Source: Mesorhizobium sp. NBSH29
GTDB lineage: Bacteria > Pseudomonadota > Alphaproteobacteria > Rhizobiales > Rhizobiaceae
DNA length: 64,000 bases
Direction: 5' to 3'
Assembly: GCF_015500055.1 (NCBI RefSeq)
Contig: NZ_CP045492.1
Location: forward strand, 1,188,501 to 1,252,500
The notes under the pieces were generated by a model. That model was not told where the DNA came from, made no database searches, and saw nothing but the letters and a program-made list of their open reading frames with translations. Shown here piece after piece: positions 18,621 to 26,703 of the stretch. Made by a program: the position numbers and the translations under genes. Within the stretch, counting starts at the first letter, position 1; every line of letters starts with the position of its first letter.

Positions 18621-19676
18621 ATGCTCTGGCACCCATCCGACACGCGTTACGATACCATGACCTATGCCCGTTGCGGCAATTCGGGTCTCAAGCTCCCGGC
18701 AATCTCGCTCGGCCTCTGGCATAATTTTGGCCATGACACGCCGCACCAGACCAAGCGCGACATCTGCCGCACCGCATTTGATCTTGGTATCACGCATTTC
18801 GATCTTGCCAACAATTACGGTCCGCCTCCGGGCTCAGCCGAGGTTGCCTTTGGCGAGATTCTGCGCACGGATTTTGCCGGCTATCGCGACGAGCTGATTC
18901 TCTCCACCAAAGCCGGTTACGAAATGTGGAAGGGGCCTTACGGCGAATGGGGCAGCCGCAAATATGTGCTGTCGAGCCTAGACCAGAGCCTGAAGCGGAT
19001 GGGCGTCGACTATGTCGACATCTTCTATTCGCATCGTTTCGACCCGGATACACCGTTGGAAGAAACCATGGGCGCGCTCGATCACGCGGTGCGCTCGGGC
19101 AAGGCGCTTTACGCTGGCATATCGTCTTATAATTCGCAGCGCACCCGTGAGGCTCTCGCGATACTGAAGGATCTCGGCACCCCATGCCTGATCCACCAGC
19201 CCAGCTATTCGATGCTCAACCGCTGGGTCGAGGAAGATGGCTTGCTCGACACTTTGGACGAACTGGGCGTTGGCTCGATCGTATTTTCGCCGCTAGCGCA
19301 GGGCATGCTGACGACGAAATATCTAAAGGGCATTCCCGAAGACAGCCGCGCCAGCCAGGGCAAGTCGCTCTCCACGTCGTTCATCAACGAGAAGACCCTG
19401 GAAAACATCCGCGCCCTCAACAGCATTGCTGAGAAGCGTGGCCAGACGCTGGCGCAGATGGCGTTGGCCTGGGTACTGCGGGGCGGCCGGGTCACCACCG
19501 CGCTGATCGGAGCCAGCAAGCCTAGCCAGGTTGAGGACTGCGTCGGCGCGCTGAACAACCGCGACTTCACCGATGCCGAGCTCGCGGAGATCGACACCTA
19601 CGCGCGCGAAGCCGATATTAATCTTTGGGCACAATCGGCAGAGCGGACCGGTCCGGCGCGGCCGGCTAAGAAGTGA
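18621..19676 (+). CDS. Aldo/keto reductase (YghZ-like)
   Basis: A 351-residue NADPH-dependent aldo/keto reductase. The tetrad is visible: Asp and Tyr in FDLANNYGPPPGSAE, Lys in LSTKAGYEMW and His in FYSHRFDPDTP. The N-terminus (MLWHPSDTRYDTMTYARCG) and SLGLWHNFGHD align in style with E. coli YghZ, an L-glyceraldehyde-3-phosphate reductase of the AKR14 group, which supports the start at 18621. In this locus it may reduce a sugar aldehyde or ketone. About 175 bases without a gene precede it. Confidence 0.9.
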   Translation: MLWHPSDTRYDTMTYARCGNSGLKLPAISLGLWHNFGHDTPHQTKRDICRTAFDLGITHFDLANNYGPPPGSAEVAFGEILRTDFAGYRDELILSTKAGYEMWKGPYGEWGSRKYVLSSLDQSLKRMGVDYVDIFYSHRFDPDTPLEETMGALDHAVRSGKALYAGISSYNSQRTREALAILKDLGTPCLIHQPSYSMLNRWVEEDGLLDTLDELGVGSIVFSPLAQGMLTTKYLKGIPEDSRASQGKSLSTSFINEKTLENIRALNSIAEKRGQTLAQMALAWVLRGGRVTTALIGASKPSQVEDCVGALNNRDFTDAELAEIDTYAREADINLWAQSAERTGPARPAKK

Positions 19677-19689
19677 CGCTGGCCGGCAA

Positions 19690-21303
19690 ATGATCCGCAA
19701 CCCGATCCTGCCCGGCTTCAATCCCGATCCATCGATCTGCCGGGTCGGGCAGGATTACTATATCGCGACCTCGACCTTCGAATGGTATCCTGGCGTCCAG
19801 CTCCACCACTCGACCGACCTCGCCAACTGGCGCCTGGTCAAGCGGCCGCTTGATCGGGTCAGCCAGCTTGATATGCGCGGCAATCCGGATTCCGGCGGCG
19901 TCTGGGCACCTTGTCTTTCCTATGCCGACGGTTTGTTCTGGCTGGTCTACACAGACGTCAAACGCCTCGACGGAAATTTCAAGGACGGCCACAACTACAT
20001 CGTCACCGCGCCTTCAGTCGAAGGCCCATGGTCGGACCCGGTGCATATCAATTCATCCGGCTTCGACGCGTCGCTGTTTCACGATGATGACGGGAAAAAA
20101 TGGTTTCTCAACATGGTGTGGAACCATGTCTCGCATGGCGTTGGCGGCAGCCCGAAACATTCGTCCTTCGCCGGAATCCTGTTGCAGGAATATGATAGCG
20201 GTGCCGGCAAACTGGTCGGCGCGTCAAAGAATATCTTTGCCGGCAGCCGGCATGGGCTGGTTGAAGGGCCGCATTTGTTCAAGCGCGACGGCTGGTACTA
20301 TCTCACCACCGCCGAGGGCGGGACGGGCTACGATCATGCGGTGACGATGGCGCGCTCGCGCACCATCGATGGACCCTACGAACTGCATCCCGATACCCAT
20401 CTGATCACGTCGAAAGACGCGCCCGAAGCGCTGCTGCAGCGCGCTGGCCACGGGCAGATCGTTGAGACGCCGGACGGGGAATTTTATCACACGCATCTGG
20501 CTTCCCGTCCGCTCGCCGGTCTGCGGCGCTCGCCGCTGGGACGCGAGACAGCGATTCAAAAATGCGTCTGGGACAAGCATGGCTGGCTGCGGCTGGCGGG
20601 CGGTGGTGTTGTGCCTGCGTTGGAGGTCGAGGCTCCGGGGGACGCGCAGTCGGCTCCCCAAGCGCGCTCAGTGCACCACGACTTTGATAGCCCTACACTT
20701 CCCGACGATTTCCAATGGCTGCGCACGCCGTTTACCGAGCGCCTGTTCTCGCTTACCGAGCGGCCCGGCTGCCTGCGCCTTTACGGGCGCGAATCCATTG
20801 GCAGCTGGTTCGAGCAGGCGCTAGTGGCACGCCGGCAGGAGCATTTTGCCTTCAGCGCTGAAACGACGCTGAGCTTTTACCCGGAAAACTTTCAGCAGGC
20901 TGCCGGACTGGTGCATTACTACAACCGCCACAAGTTTCACTTCCTGGCGGTCACACATGACGCCCAGCGCGGTCGGGTTCTGACGGTGCTGTCCTGCCCG
21001 GGCGACTGGCCGGATGGGAAACTGTCCTTTCCACTCGGGGCGCCGCTCCCGCTGCCGGGCGACGGTCCGGTCGGGCTGCGCGCCGAAGTCGACAGGGGCG
21101 AACTCCGGTTCTTCGTGCGGCTAGAAGAGCGTTGGCACCCGGTCGGTCCGGTGCTTGATGCCAGCGTGATCTCAGACGAAGGCGGGCGCGGCGAACATGG
21201 CTCGTTCACCGGCGCATTCATCGGCATGGCCGCATTCGATACCAGCGGCGCGGCAATACCGGCCGACTTTAAGAACTTCATCTACACAAACCGAGACGGC
21301 TGA
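19690..21303 (+). CDS. Glycoside hydrolase family 43 (beta-xylosidase-like)
   Basis: A 537-residue intracellular GH43 enzyme that probably cleaves xylo-oligosaccharides or arabinosides. The N-terminal five-bladed propeller covers about residues 1-310. The catalytic base Asp is in GFNPDPSICRVG (residue 13), the modulating Asp in SGFDASLFHDDDG, and the acid Glu in HGLVEGPHLFKRDGWYY. The C-terminal 200 residues form the XynB-type lectin-like domain. No signal peptide is present, so the substrate must be imported first. The ATG at 19690 gives the classical MIRNPILPGFNPD start; upstream in-frame codons lie inside the aldo/keto reductase. Confidence 0.93.
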   Translation: MIRNPILPGFNPDPSICRVGQDYYIATSTFEWYPGVQLHHSTDLANWRLVKRPLDRVSQLDMRGNPDSGGVWAPCLSYADGLFWLVYTDVKRLDGNFKDGHNYIVTAPSVEGPWSDPVHINSSGFDASLFHDDDGKKWFLNMVWNHVSHGVGGSPKHSSFAGILLQEYDSGAGKLVGASKNIFAGSRHGLVEGPHLFKRDGWYYLTTAEGGTGYDHAVTMARSRTIDGPYELHPDTHLITSKDAPEALLQRAGHGQIVETPDGEFYHTHLASRPLAGLRRSPLGRETAIQKCVWDKHGWLRLAGGGVVPALEVEAPGDAQSAPQARSVHHDFDSPTLPDDFQWLRTPFTERLFSLTERPGCLRLYGRESIGSWFEQALVARRQEHFAFSAETTLSFYPENFQQAAGLVHYYNRHKFHFLAVTHDAQRGRVLTVLSCPGDWPDGKLSFPLGAPLPLPGDGPVGLRAEVDRGELRFFVRLEERWHPVGPVLDASVISDEGGRGEHGSFTGAFIGMAAFDTSGAAIPADFKNFIYTNRDG

Positions 21304-21328
21304 CAACAGATAATGAGCGGAGGCAAGG

Positions 21329-22384
21329 ATGGCTAAGACTATGAAGGGGCCGGGACTTTTTCTGGCACAGTTTGCAGGCGATGAAGCGCCATTCAATTCG
21401 CTTCCGACCATGGCCAAATGGGCCGGCGACCTTGGCTATAAGGGCGTGCAGATCCCGACCTGGGACGGGAGACTTTTCGATCTGGAGAAGGCCGTTTCAT
21501 CAAAAGCCTATTGCGACGAGGTGATGGGCATCTGCGCCGATGCAGGCGTCGAAATCACCGAACTGTCAACCCATCTTCAGGGTCAGTTGGTGGCAGTGCA
21601 CCCAGCTTATGACAGCCAGTTCGACGGCTTTGCGCCGGCGTCGGTCCACGGCAACCCGGCAGCGCGCCAGAAGTGGGCTGTTCAGCAAATGGAGTTTGCC
21701 GCCAAAGCATCTCAGCACCTCGGGCTGAATGCCTCGGTCTCGTTCACCGGCTCACTCGCTTTCCCCTACCTCTACCCGTGGCCGCAGCGGCCAGCTGGCC
21801 TGATCGATGAAGCCTTTGGCGAGTTGGCGAAGCGGTGGAAGCCGATCCTCGATGTCTATGACGAGAACGGCGTCGACCTCTGCTACGAGATTCACCCGGG
21901 CGAGGACGTGTTCGACGGCGCCACCTTCGAGATGTTCCTCGAGGCATTGGACGGCCACAGTCGGTGCAACATCAACTACGACCCTTCGCACTTCCTGCTG
22001 CAGCAGCTCGACTATCTCGAGTTCATTGACATCTACCATGAACGCATCAAAGCGTTTCACGTCAAGGATGCCGAGTTCAACCCGACCGGCCGGCAGGGCG
22101 TCTATTCTGGCTACCAGAGCTGGACAAACCGCGCTGGCCGCTTCCGCTCGCTGGGCGATGGGCAAGTGGACTTCTCGGGAATTTTCTCCAAGCTTGCGCA
22201 GTATGACTATGACAGCTGGGCTGTGCTGGAATGGGAATGCTGCCTGAAACATCCTGAAGACGGTGCTGCCGAGGGGGCGCCGTTTATCCAGCATCACATC
22301 ATCCGGGTGACAGAGAAGGCGTTTGACGATTTCGCCGATTCCGGTGTCGATAAGGCGGCCCTGCGCAAGATGATGGGCCTTTAG
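21329..22384 (+). CDS. Sugar phosphate isomerase/epimerase (TIM barrel)
   Basis: A 351-residue xylose-isomerase-like barrel protein, longer than the one at 16544 and not a close copy. Metal-ligand strands appear as CYEIHPGEDVFDG, INYDPSHFLLQQ, HVKDAEFNPTG and LEWECCLKHPE. GGAGG lies seven bases before the ATG. It is followed within 50 bases by a Gfo/Idh/MocA dehydrogenase, giving the operon a second isomerase-dehydrogenase pair. Relatives occur in operons for keto-sugars made by 3-dehydrogenation of glycosides. Confidence 0.87.
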   Translation: MAKTMKGPGLFLAQFAGDEAPFNSLPTMAKWAGDLGYKGVQIPTWDGRLFDLEKAVSSKAYCDEVMGICADAGVEITELSTHLQGQLVAVHPAYDSQFDGFAPASVHGNPAARQKWAVQQMEFAAKASQHLGLNASVSFTGSLAFPYLYPWPQRPAGLIDEAFGELAKRWKPILDVYDENGVDLCYEIHPGEDVFDGATFEMFLEALDGHSRCNINYDPSHFLLQQLDYLEFIDIYHERIKAFHVKDAEFNPTGRQGVYSGYQSWTNRAGRFRSLGDGQVDFSGIFSKLAQYDYDSWAVLEWECCLKHPEDGAAEGAPFIQHHIIRVTEKAFDDFADSGVDKAALRKMMGL

Positions 22385-22433
22385 GCAAATTTACTGCAGG
22401 CGTCCGGTTGGTGGCGCAAGAGAAAGCAAAACA

Positions 22434-23624
22434 ATGGTCAGCGGCAAAAAACTCGAAAAGCATAGCGGTCCGATCCGCTATGGCATGGTAGGTGGCGGAC
22501 AGGGCGCCTTCATCGGGGCGGTGCACCGCATCGCCGCGCGCATGGACGGAGAATTCCATCTGGTCGCCGGAGCGCTTTCCTCAAACCCAGAGCGCGCCCA
22601 AGCCTCAGCGGCGGAGATCGGGCTCGACCCCGAACGCAGCTATTCTTCCTACGCCGAGATGGCGCAGGCCGAGGCAAAGCGCGCTGATGGCATCGAGGCC
22701 GTGGCGATCGTAACGCCAAACAATGTCCACTTCCCGGCCGCCAAGGCGTTCCTTGAGGCCGGAATTCACGTCATCTGTGACAAGCCTCTGACAGCAACCC
22801 TGGCTGAGGCTAAAAAGCTACAGGCGCTGGTGGAAAAAACCGGCAAGGTATTTGTGCTGACCCATAACTACACAGCCTACCCGATGGTACGGCAGGCACG
22901 CGAAATGGTAGCGAATGGCCAGCTCGGCGAGATCCGTCTGGTCCAAGCGGAGTATCCGCAGGATTGGTTGACCGAGGATCTTGCAGCATCGGGCCAAAAG
23001 CAGGCGAGTTGGCGCTCGGACCCGAAACAGTCTGGCGCGGGCGGCGCTACCGGCGATATAGGCACCCATGCCTACAATCTCGCACGCTTCGTTTCCGGGC
23101 TGGAACTCGACACGCTCGCGGCCGACCTTGACGCCTTCGTTCCTGGGCGGCTTCTCGACGACAACGCTCATATCATGCTGCGCTTCAAAGCCGCCAAGGC
23201 AGGGCGCGCACCTGCAAAGGGCATGATCTGGGCAAGCCAGGTGGCGCCCGGCCATGAAAATGGTTTGAAACTGCGCGTCTACGGCACCAAGGGCGGAATC
23301 GAATGGGTGCAGGCCGACCCCAACTATCTCTGGTTCACGCCATTTGGACAGCCCAAGCAACTGATAACCCGCAACGGTGCCGGTGCTGGACCAGCGGCTG
23401 CGCGCATGAGCCGTGTGCCGTCCGGGCACCCTGAAGGCTATCTGGAGGGTTTTGCCAACATCTACGCCGAAGCCGCCCGCGCCATCCGCGCAGCGCGTAC
23501 CGGCGGTGGCAAGCTGTCGAAGGACGTCATTTACCCGAGCGTGGCCGATGGCGTTGAAGGCGTCGCCTTCGTCGAGGCCTGCGTGCGCTCGTCAAAGAAG
23601 AACGCTGCCTGGGTGAAGCTTTAA
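22434..23624 (+). CDS. Gfo/Idh/MocA family oxidoreductase
   Basis: A 396-residue NAD(P)-dependent dehydrogenase. The Rossmann segment is GMVGGGQGAFIGAVHRIA. The catalytic EKP motif is replaced by DKP (CDKPLTATL), seen in some branches of the family. The ATGDIGTHAYNLARF segment near residue 205 holds the conserved His of the active site. It is the last gene of the sugar operon and is followed by a strong bidirectional terminator. Confidence 0.9.
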   Translation: MVSGKKLEKHSGPIRYGMVGGGQGAFIGAVHRIAARMDGEFHLVAGALSSNPERAQASAAEIGLDPERSYSSYAEMAQAEAKRADGIEAVAIVTPNNVHFPAAKAFLEAGIHVICDKPLTATLAEAKKLQALVEKTGKVFVLTHNYTAYPMVRQAREMVANGQLGEIRLVQAEYPQDWLTEDLAASGQKQASWRSDPKQSGAGGATGDIGTHAYNLARFVSGLELDTLAADLDAFVPGRLLDDNAHIMLRFKAAKAGRAPAKGMIWASQVAPGHENGLKLRVYGTKGGIEWVQADPNYLWFTPFGQPKQLITRNGAGAGPAAARMSRVPSGHPEGYLEGFANIYAEAARAIRAARTGGGKLSKDVIYPSVADGVEGVAFVEACVRSSKKNAAWVKL

Positions 23625-23664
23625 CGCCGCGAGTGTCGCCGGTCGCTGGCAACACGACGAACAA

Positions 23665-23693
23665 AAAAGGCCGGCGAAAATCGCCGGCCTTTT
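23665..23693. terminator. Bidirectional rho-independent terminator
   Basis: A 9-bp GC-rich perfect stem (GGCCGGCGA with TCGCCGGCC, loop AAA) is flanked by A4 on one side and T4 on the other. It lies between the convergent sugar operon and the histone-like gene, so it can end transcripts from both. Confidence 0.88.
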
Positions 23694-23709
23694 CGTTTCG
23701 GTCCTAAGC

Positions 23710-24321
23710 CTATTTCGATTTTTTGCCGCCGCCGAGTGCCTTCGCGGCCATTGACATGGCGCCCAGCGCGCTGGTAGCCGCGGCCTTGACGCCGCTTTTC
23801 ACCTGCGATGTCACTGACTTCGTTTTCGCCTTGGCAGACGTTTCTACCTTCTTTGCGGCGGCCGGCACCGCCGACTTTACCGCGGCTGCCTTGCCGTTGG
23901 CATTAGCGGCAGCACTTGCCACGGCTTTCTTAACCGGCGCTGCTGCCTTGCTCGCTGATTTTGCAGCAGACTTCGCGGCAGACTTGGCCGCCGCTGGTGC
24001 CTTGGCGGCCGCTTTGGTGGCCGTCTTGGCTGTCGACTTCACAGCTGACTTGGCTGAGCTTGCTGCCTTGGCTGCAGACTTGGCAACTGCATTGGTTGCT
24101 GCTTTTGCAGGAGCTGCTTTTGCTGACGGCTTTTTAGCGGCAGCAGGCTTAGAGGTCTTTGCAGGAGCCGGCTTCTTTGCCGGCGCCGCAGTTTTGGTCG
24201 CAGCTTTCGAAGCCGCCGGCTTGGCAGCGGGCTTCTTGGCCGTCGCCTTCGTTGCACCCGTCGCCGCACTGGCGCCGGTACTCGCTTTACCCGATTTTAC
24301 AACTGCTGCTTTCTTGACCAT
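23710..24321 (-). CDS. Histone H1-like Lys/Ala/Pro-rich protein
   Basis: A 203-residue, very basic low-complexity protein built of AKKPA/AAKSA-type repeats, like the C-terminal tail of eukaryotic H1 and the bacterial AlgR3/HctB-like proteins. Such proteins bind DNA non-specifically and compact the nucleoid. No folded domain is visible apart from a short C-terminal helix (ALGAMSMAAKALGGGKKSK). AGGAG precedes the ATG at 24321; an upstream in-frame start at 24375 adds 18 unlikely residues. The Ala/Lys codons are repetitive, so copy-number variation between strains is expected. Confidence 0.85.
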   Translation of the reverse strand: MVKKAAVVKSGKASTGASAATGATKATAKKPAAKPAASKAATKTAAPAKKPAPAKTSKPAAAKKPSAKAAPAKAATNAVAKSAAKAASSAKSAVKSTAKTATKAAAKAPAAAKSAAKSAAKSASKAAAPVKKAVASAAANANGKAAAVKSAVPAAAKKVETSAKAKTKSVTSQVKSGVKAAATSALGAMSMAAKALGGGKKSK

Positions 24322-24414
24322 GACGTACCCCTTCTCCTCTTTTGCGAGTATTCGCGCTAAACATAACGAATACAAGGTAGTTCCGTGGTTTTCGACAGAT
24401 TTGACGGCAAAGCT

Positions 24415-24657
24415 TCAGTCGGCGCGCTCCACAGCACTTTCCGGGAAAAGTTTATGGTCCAGTAGCGCGCGTCCAAACTGGTACAAGAGATCCGCAGCAT
24501 CGTCGTCGCCACGTTTTTTCAGCCGATTAAAGGCTTTTCCCGCAGCAAAATTCATGCGTTGGGTAGCAGAAGAATCCGTTTCGTGAAGCGCCTGCGCAAT
24601 ACAGACGGCGATTTCCATTACTGCCATCTTCAGCTGTTCGGTTTCGCGCGGTGCCAT
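24415..24657 (-). CDS. Small conserved-looking helical protein
   Basis: An 80-residue, probably all-helical soluble protein with no motif I recognise. It is rich in Ala, Glu, Asp, Lys and Arg (MNFAAGKAFNRLKKRGDDDAADLLYQFGRALLDH). Codon use follows the neighbours, which favours a real gene. It lies 93 bases upstream of the histone-like gene on the same strand. I do not assign a function. Confidence 0.55.
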   Translation of the reverse strand: MAPRETEQLKMAVMEIAVCIAQALHETDSSATQRMNFAAGKAFNRLKKRGDDDAADLLYQFGRALLDHKLFPESAVERAD

Positions 24658-24970
24658 TTATTTGAGAGAGGGTCCAAAGCATGCCGGAATGGAAGAAACC
24701 CGGCAGGACAATTCGACATCATTTGGTTTAGCGATGTGCACTGCGCCGGCAAAAGCTCCTGCAAAAGCTACAGCATTGAGGCGCACGATTCCAAGATGCG
24801 GCAAGGACAAGCGCTTGCTCCTTCGGGCCTTGTGGCGAGGTCGATGCGACTTGCGACCGGTCGCGGTTCCTGACGCAACCATTCAACTGTCATTGCGATT
24901 ATAAGAGCGCAGGATTACCAGTGACTTAACGGCAGCTGTGGCCACAGCCGCCAGACCATGAGGAGTTTCC
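24658..24970. other. Intergenic region, no supported gene
   Basis: About 310 bases between divergent small genes. Two overlapping short open frames exist on opposite strands, but neither has a ribosome site or plausible composition. I see no RNA gene or repeat here; it probably holds the two divergent promoters. Confidence 0.5.
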
Positions 24971-25219
24971 ATGTCGAAAAGACAATCTATGGACACAGCG
25001 CCGACAGATGGGCGCAAGGTTCGGGTGTTCTGGACCGATTTCGACGGACAGGAGAATTTGTCCTGGGCCCATTACCGCAGTCTGCCGCAATTGCAGCGCG
25101 CCGGGGGTGATTGGGAAGCCAGCCATGCTGGATGGTGGACCTTTGTTGACAGCGACACCCAAAAACGGATCGAGCCGCAGGGCTGGGTTTCGGCGACCGA
25201 TGATGACGAGGAAGTGTAA
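24971..25219 (+). CDS. Small protein of unknown function
   Basis: An 82-residue soluble acidic protein. GAGGAG lies six bases before the ATG, which supports expression. The N-terminal segment (MDTAPTDGRKVRVFWTDFDGQ) followed by a Trp-rich stretch (WWTFVDSDTQ) resembles short phage- and rhizobia-associated proteins, in which a 'MDTAPTDG' start is common. Function is unknown. Confidence 0.7.
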   Translation: MSKRQSMDTAPTDGRKVRVFWTDFDGQENLSWAHYRSLPQLQRAGGDWEASHAGWWTFVDSDTQKRIEPQGWVSATDDDEEV

Positions 25220-25348
25220 CTTTTATAGCGCACCATCAGCCTATATACGCATGCCGTCGCCGACCGCCCAAGTTCTGCCTGCATTGCTCGTATTCGGTGG
25301 GGCATGACGCAGCATTGTCCGCAGGACCGTCCGCACTATGTCGAACCG

Positions 25349-25699
25349 ATGAACAGGCTTTTTCTGATTCTGATTGCCACAAGCCTCGTGAGCGGCTTCA
25401 CCACCGGCTGTACCCGCACGTCCGATGGCTCGGTGGTTATGGCAAAGCAGGTAAAACTGCCCCGGATGCTGCGACGCGAGCCAGCCGGCCCATCGTTTTC
25501 CGAAAGCGCTTTCCCGCGCGCGCCTGAGCCAGCTGTCGTTTCTGCCGCCGCACCGGCACCGGCGCCAACGCGCCGGATGGTCAGTGTGAACGCGTGGAAA
25601 CCGACGGTCAAAGCGCCGTTTCATCGCGCCAACCCGAACCGCCCGATGAATTGCTCCAACGAAACCATCGGCGGCCGCATCAAAACCGTGTGCCGCTAG
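25349..25699 (+). CDS. Small exported protein, possible lipoprotein
   Basis: About 116 residues if started at the ATG at 25349, which gives an N-terminal hydrophobic segment (FLILIATSLVSGFTTGC). The Cys could be lipidated, but the lipobox TTGC is poor. A Pro/Ala-rich middle (AAPAPAPTRRM) and a short C-terminal Cys pair (CSNETIGGRIKTVC) follow. An upstream start at 25304 would bury the signal sequence. The stop codon shares the bases CTAG with the stop of the convergent gene. Confidence 0.55.
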   Translation: MNRLFLILIATSLVSGFTTGCTRTSDGSVVMAKQVKLPRMLRREPAGPSFSESAFPRAPEPAVVSAAAPAPAPTRRMVSVNAWKPTVKAPFHRANPNRPMNCSNETIGGRIKTVCR

Positions 25700-25959
25700 C
25701 GCCGCGGTTTCATCGTTCCGATATCAACCGAAACACTGCCCGACACCTTTACATCCCACTCACCAACGCCGATCGCGTCGGCAGGCCTTACCTCGTCCGG
25801 CTCGGGTTGCGGTTCCACCGGTTTGACGATGCGATAGCCGCCCTCGACGCCGGGCAGTGCGGTGCTGCCCTCGGCCACGCTTGCTGCGCCTGTCGCCAGA
25901 AGCATAATGCCGGCGGCTAATAGTCGGAAGATGAAAGGGGGCGGGGACAAGAAGCTCAT
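25696..25959 (-). CDS. Small secreted protein of unknown function
   Basis: An 87-residue protein with a Sec signal (FIFRLLAAGIMLLATGAASVAEG) and a short mature domain ending SVSVDIGTMKPRR. A start at 25980 would add seven residues. Convergent with the gene at 25349: the tetranucleotide CTAG at 25696-25699 supplies the TAG stop on each strand. No family is recognised. Confidence 0.5.
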   Translation of the reverse strand: MSFLSPPPFIFRLLAAGIMLLATGAASVAEGSTALPGVEGGYRIVKPVEPQPEPDEVRPADAIGVGEWDVKVSGSVSVDIGTMKPRR

Positions 25960-26043
25960 CGTGCCAAGATAGGGGGCCAACTGTCATACGCCAACAGTTA
26001 AGGCGTATGAACGCAATGAATTTGAATTTGGACGAAAAAAATT

Positions 26044-26104
26044 GGTTGTGGAGGCAGTCGGGAGCGAACCCGTCTCTGGTCTGCGTTCCCTGAAATACAG
26101 GGAA
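26044..26104 (-). other. tRNA/tmRNA 3'-end-like fragment with inverted repeat (possible attachment scar)
   Basis: Read on the minus strand, bases 26073-26044 look like a T-arm plus acceptor (GGGTTCGCTCCCG, then CTGCCTCCACAACC), similar to the 3' end of tmRNA or a tRNA but imperfect. Directly beside it is TTCCCTG-N5-CAGGGAA at 26086-26104. A further CAGGGAA lies at 26205-26211. No complete RNA gene can be folded from the flanks. The layout resembles the edge of an integrative element, which is an inference. Confidence 0.4.
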
Positions 26105-26224
26105 TAACAGGAATTGTAGCTTATTTTGACGCTCCAAAGCTAATTCCTGCGTCGAACCATCACGTGATAACAATGACTTGGAGAAGAATTCCTAGTTGAG
26201 GTAACAGGGAATTCAAAAACGATA

Positions 26225-26446
26225 TCAGCGAAAGAAAAGTGCGCGACCAAGGAATTGGCGGCAATGGAACAGGCACGGGAGGTGATCTGCCAGCCCCTTG
26301 ATAACCGTAAATGACGGATTGGCAGAACGCCCCCGTTCCAGCTCCCAAAAATGGGTCTTGGTGACGCCGACGGCGTCGGCGACATCCTGGAGCGATTCTT
26401 TTGCGTTACGCCTGAGTTCCGCGATGCGGGCAAAGGACTGCTCCAT
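26225..26446 (-). pseudogene. XRE-family helix-turn-helix regulator, truncated
   Basis: The first ~55 residues form a clear Cro/C1-type helix-turn-helix (SLQDVADAVGVTKTHFWELERGRSANPSF). After LADHL the sequence loses family character (PCLFHCRQFLGRALFFR) and stops, where relatives usually continue for 10-60 residues. A frameshift or deletion near 26270 is likely. The start ATG is at 26446 (alternative 26461). It lies next to the attachment-like scar, consistent with a decayed mobile-element regulator. Confidence 0.5.
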
Positions 26447-26461
26447 GCCCGACCCGATCAT

Positions 26462-26703
26462 AGAGATGATCCTGCCTCACACCTCAAAGCCCTGAACGAA
26501 GAATGTACGCACGCATTCGACGAAGCAGTTGAGGCAGATCGCGGAGAGCATCCGGACTTTCGGCTTACCAACCCGGTTCGGCCGATCCGCGCACCAACGC
26601 CCATGAACATCCGTCACTCCCAAGCCTGGAGTCTCAACGCCATTTCCATTTTAAGATGCATGAATCCTCCGGGAACTGCTTCGCTTGTTGAAAGTCGTGC
26701 AAT
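26462..26703. other. Intergenic region, no supported gene
   Basis: About 240 bases between the XRE fragment and the DUF305 fusion gene. Nothing with a ribosome site or family resemblance was found on either strand. Confidence 0.45.

Noticed and set aside
23723-24586. A long Ala/Phe/Leu-rich plus-strand frame across the histone-like gene that looks like a membrane protein
   Set aside because: It is the reverse complement of Lys/Ala codon repeats, which always gives Ala/Phe/Leu; it has no ribosome site and runs into the next gene.
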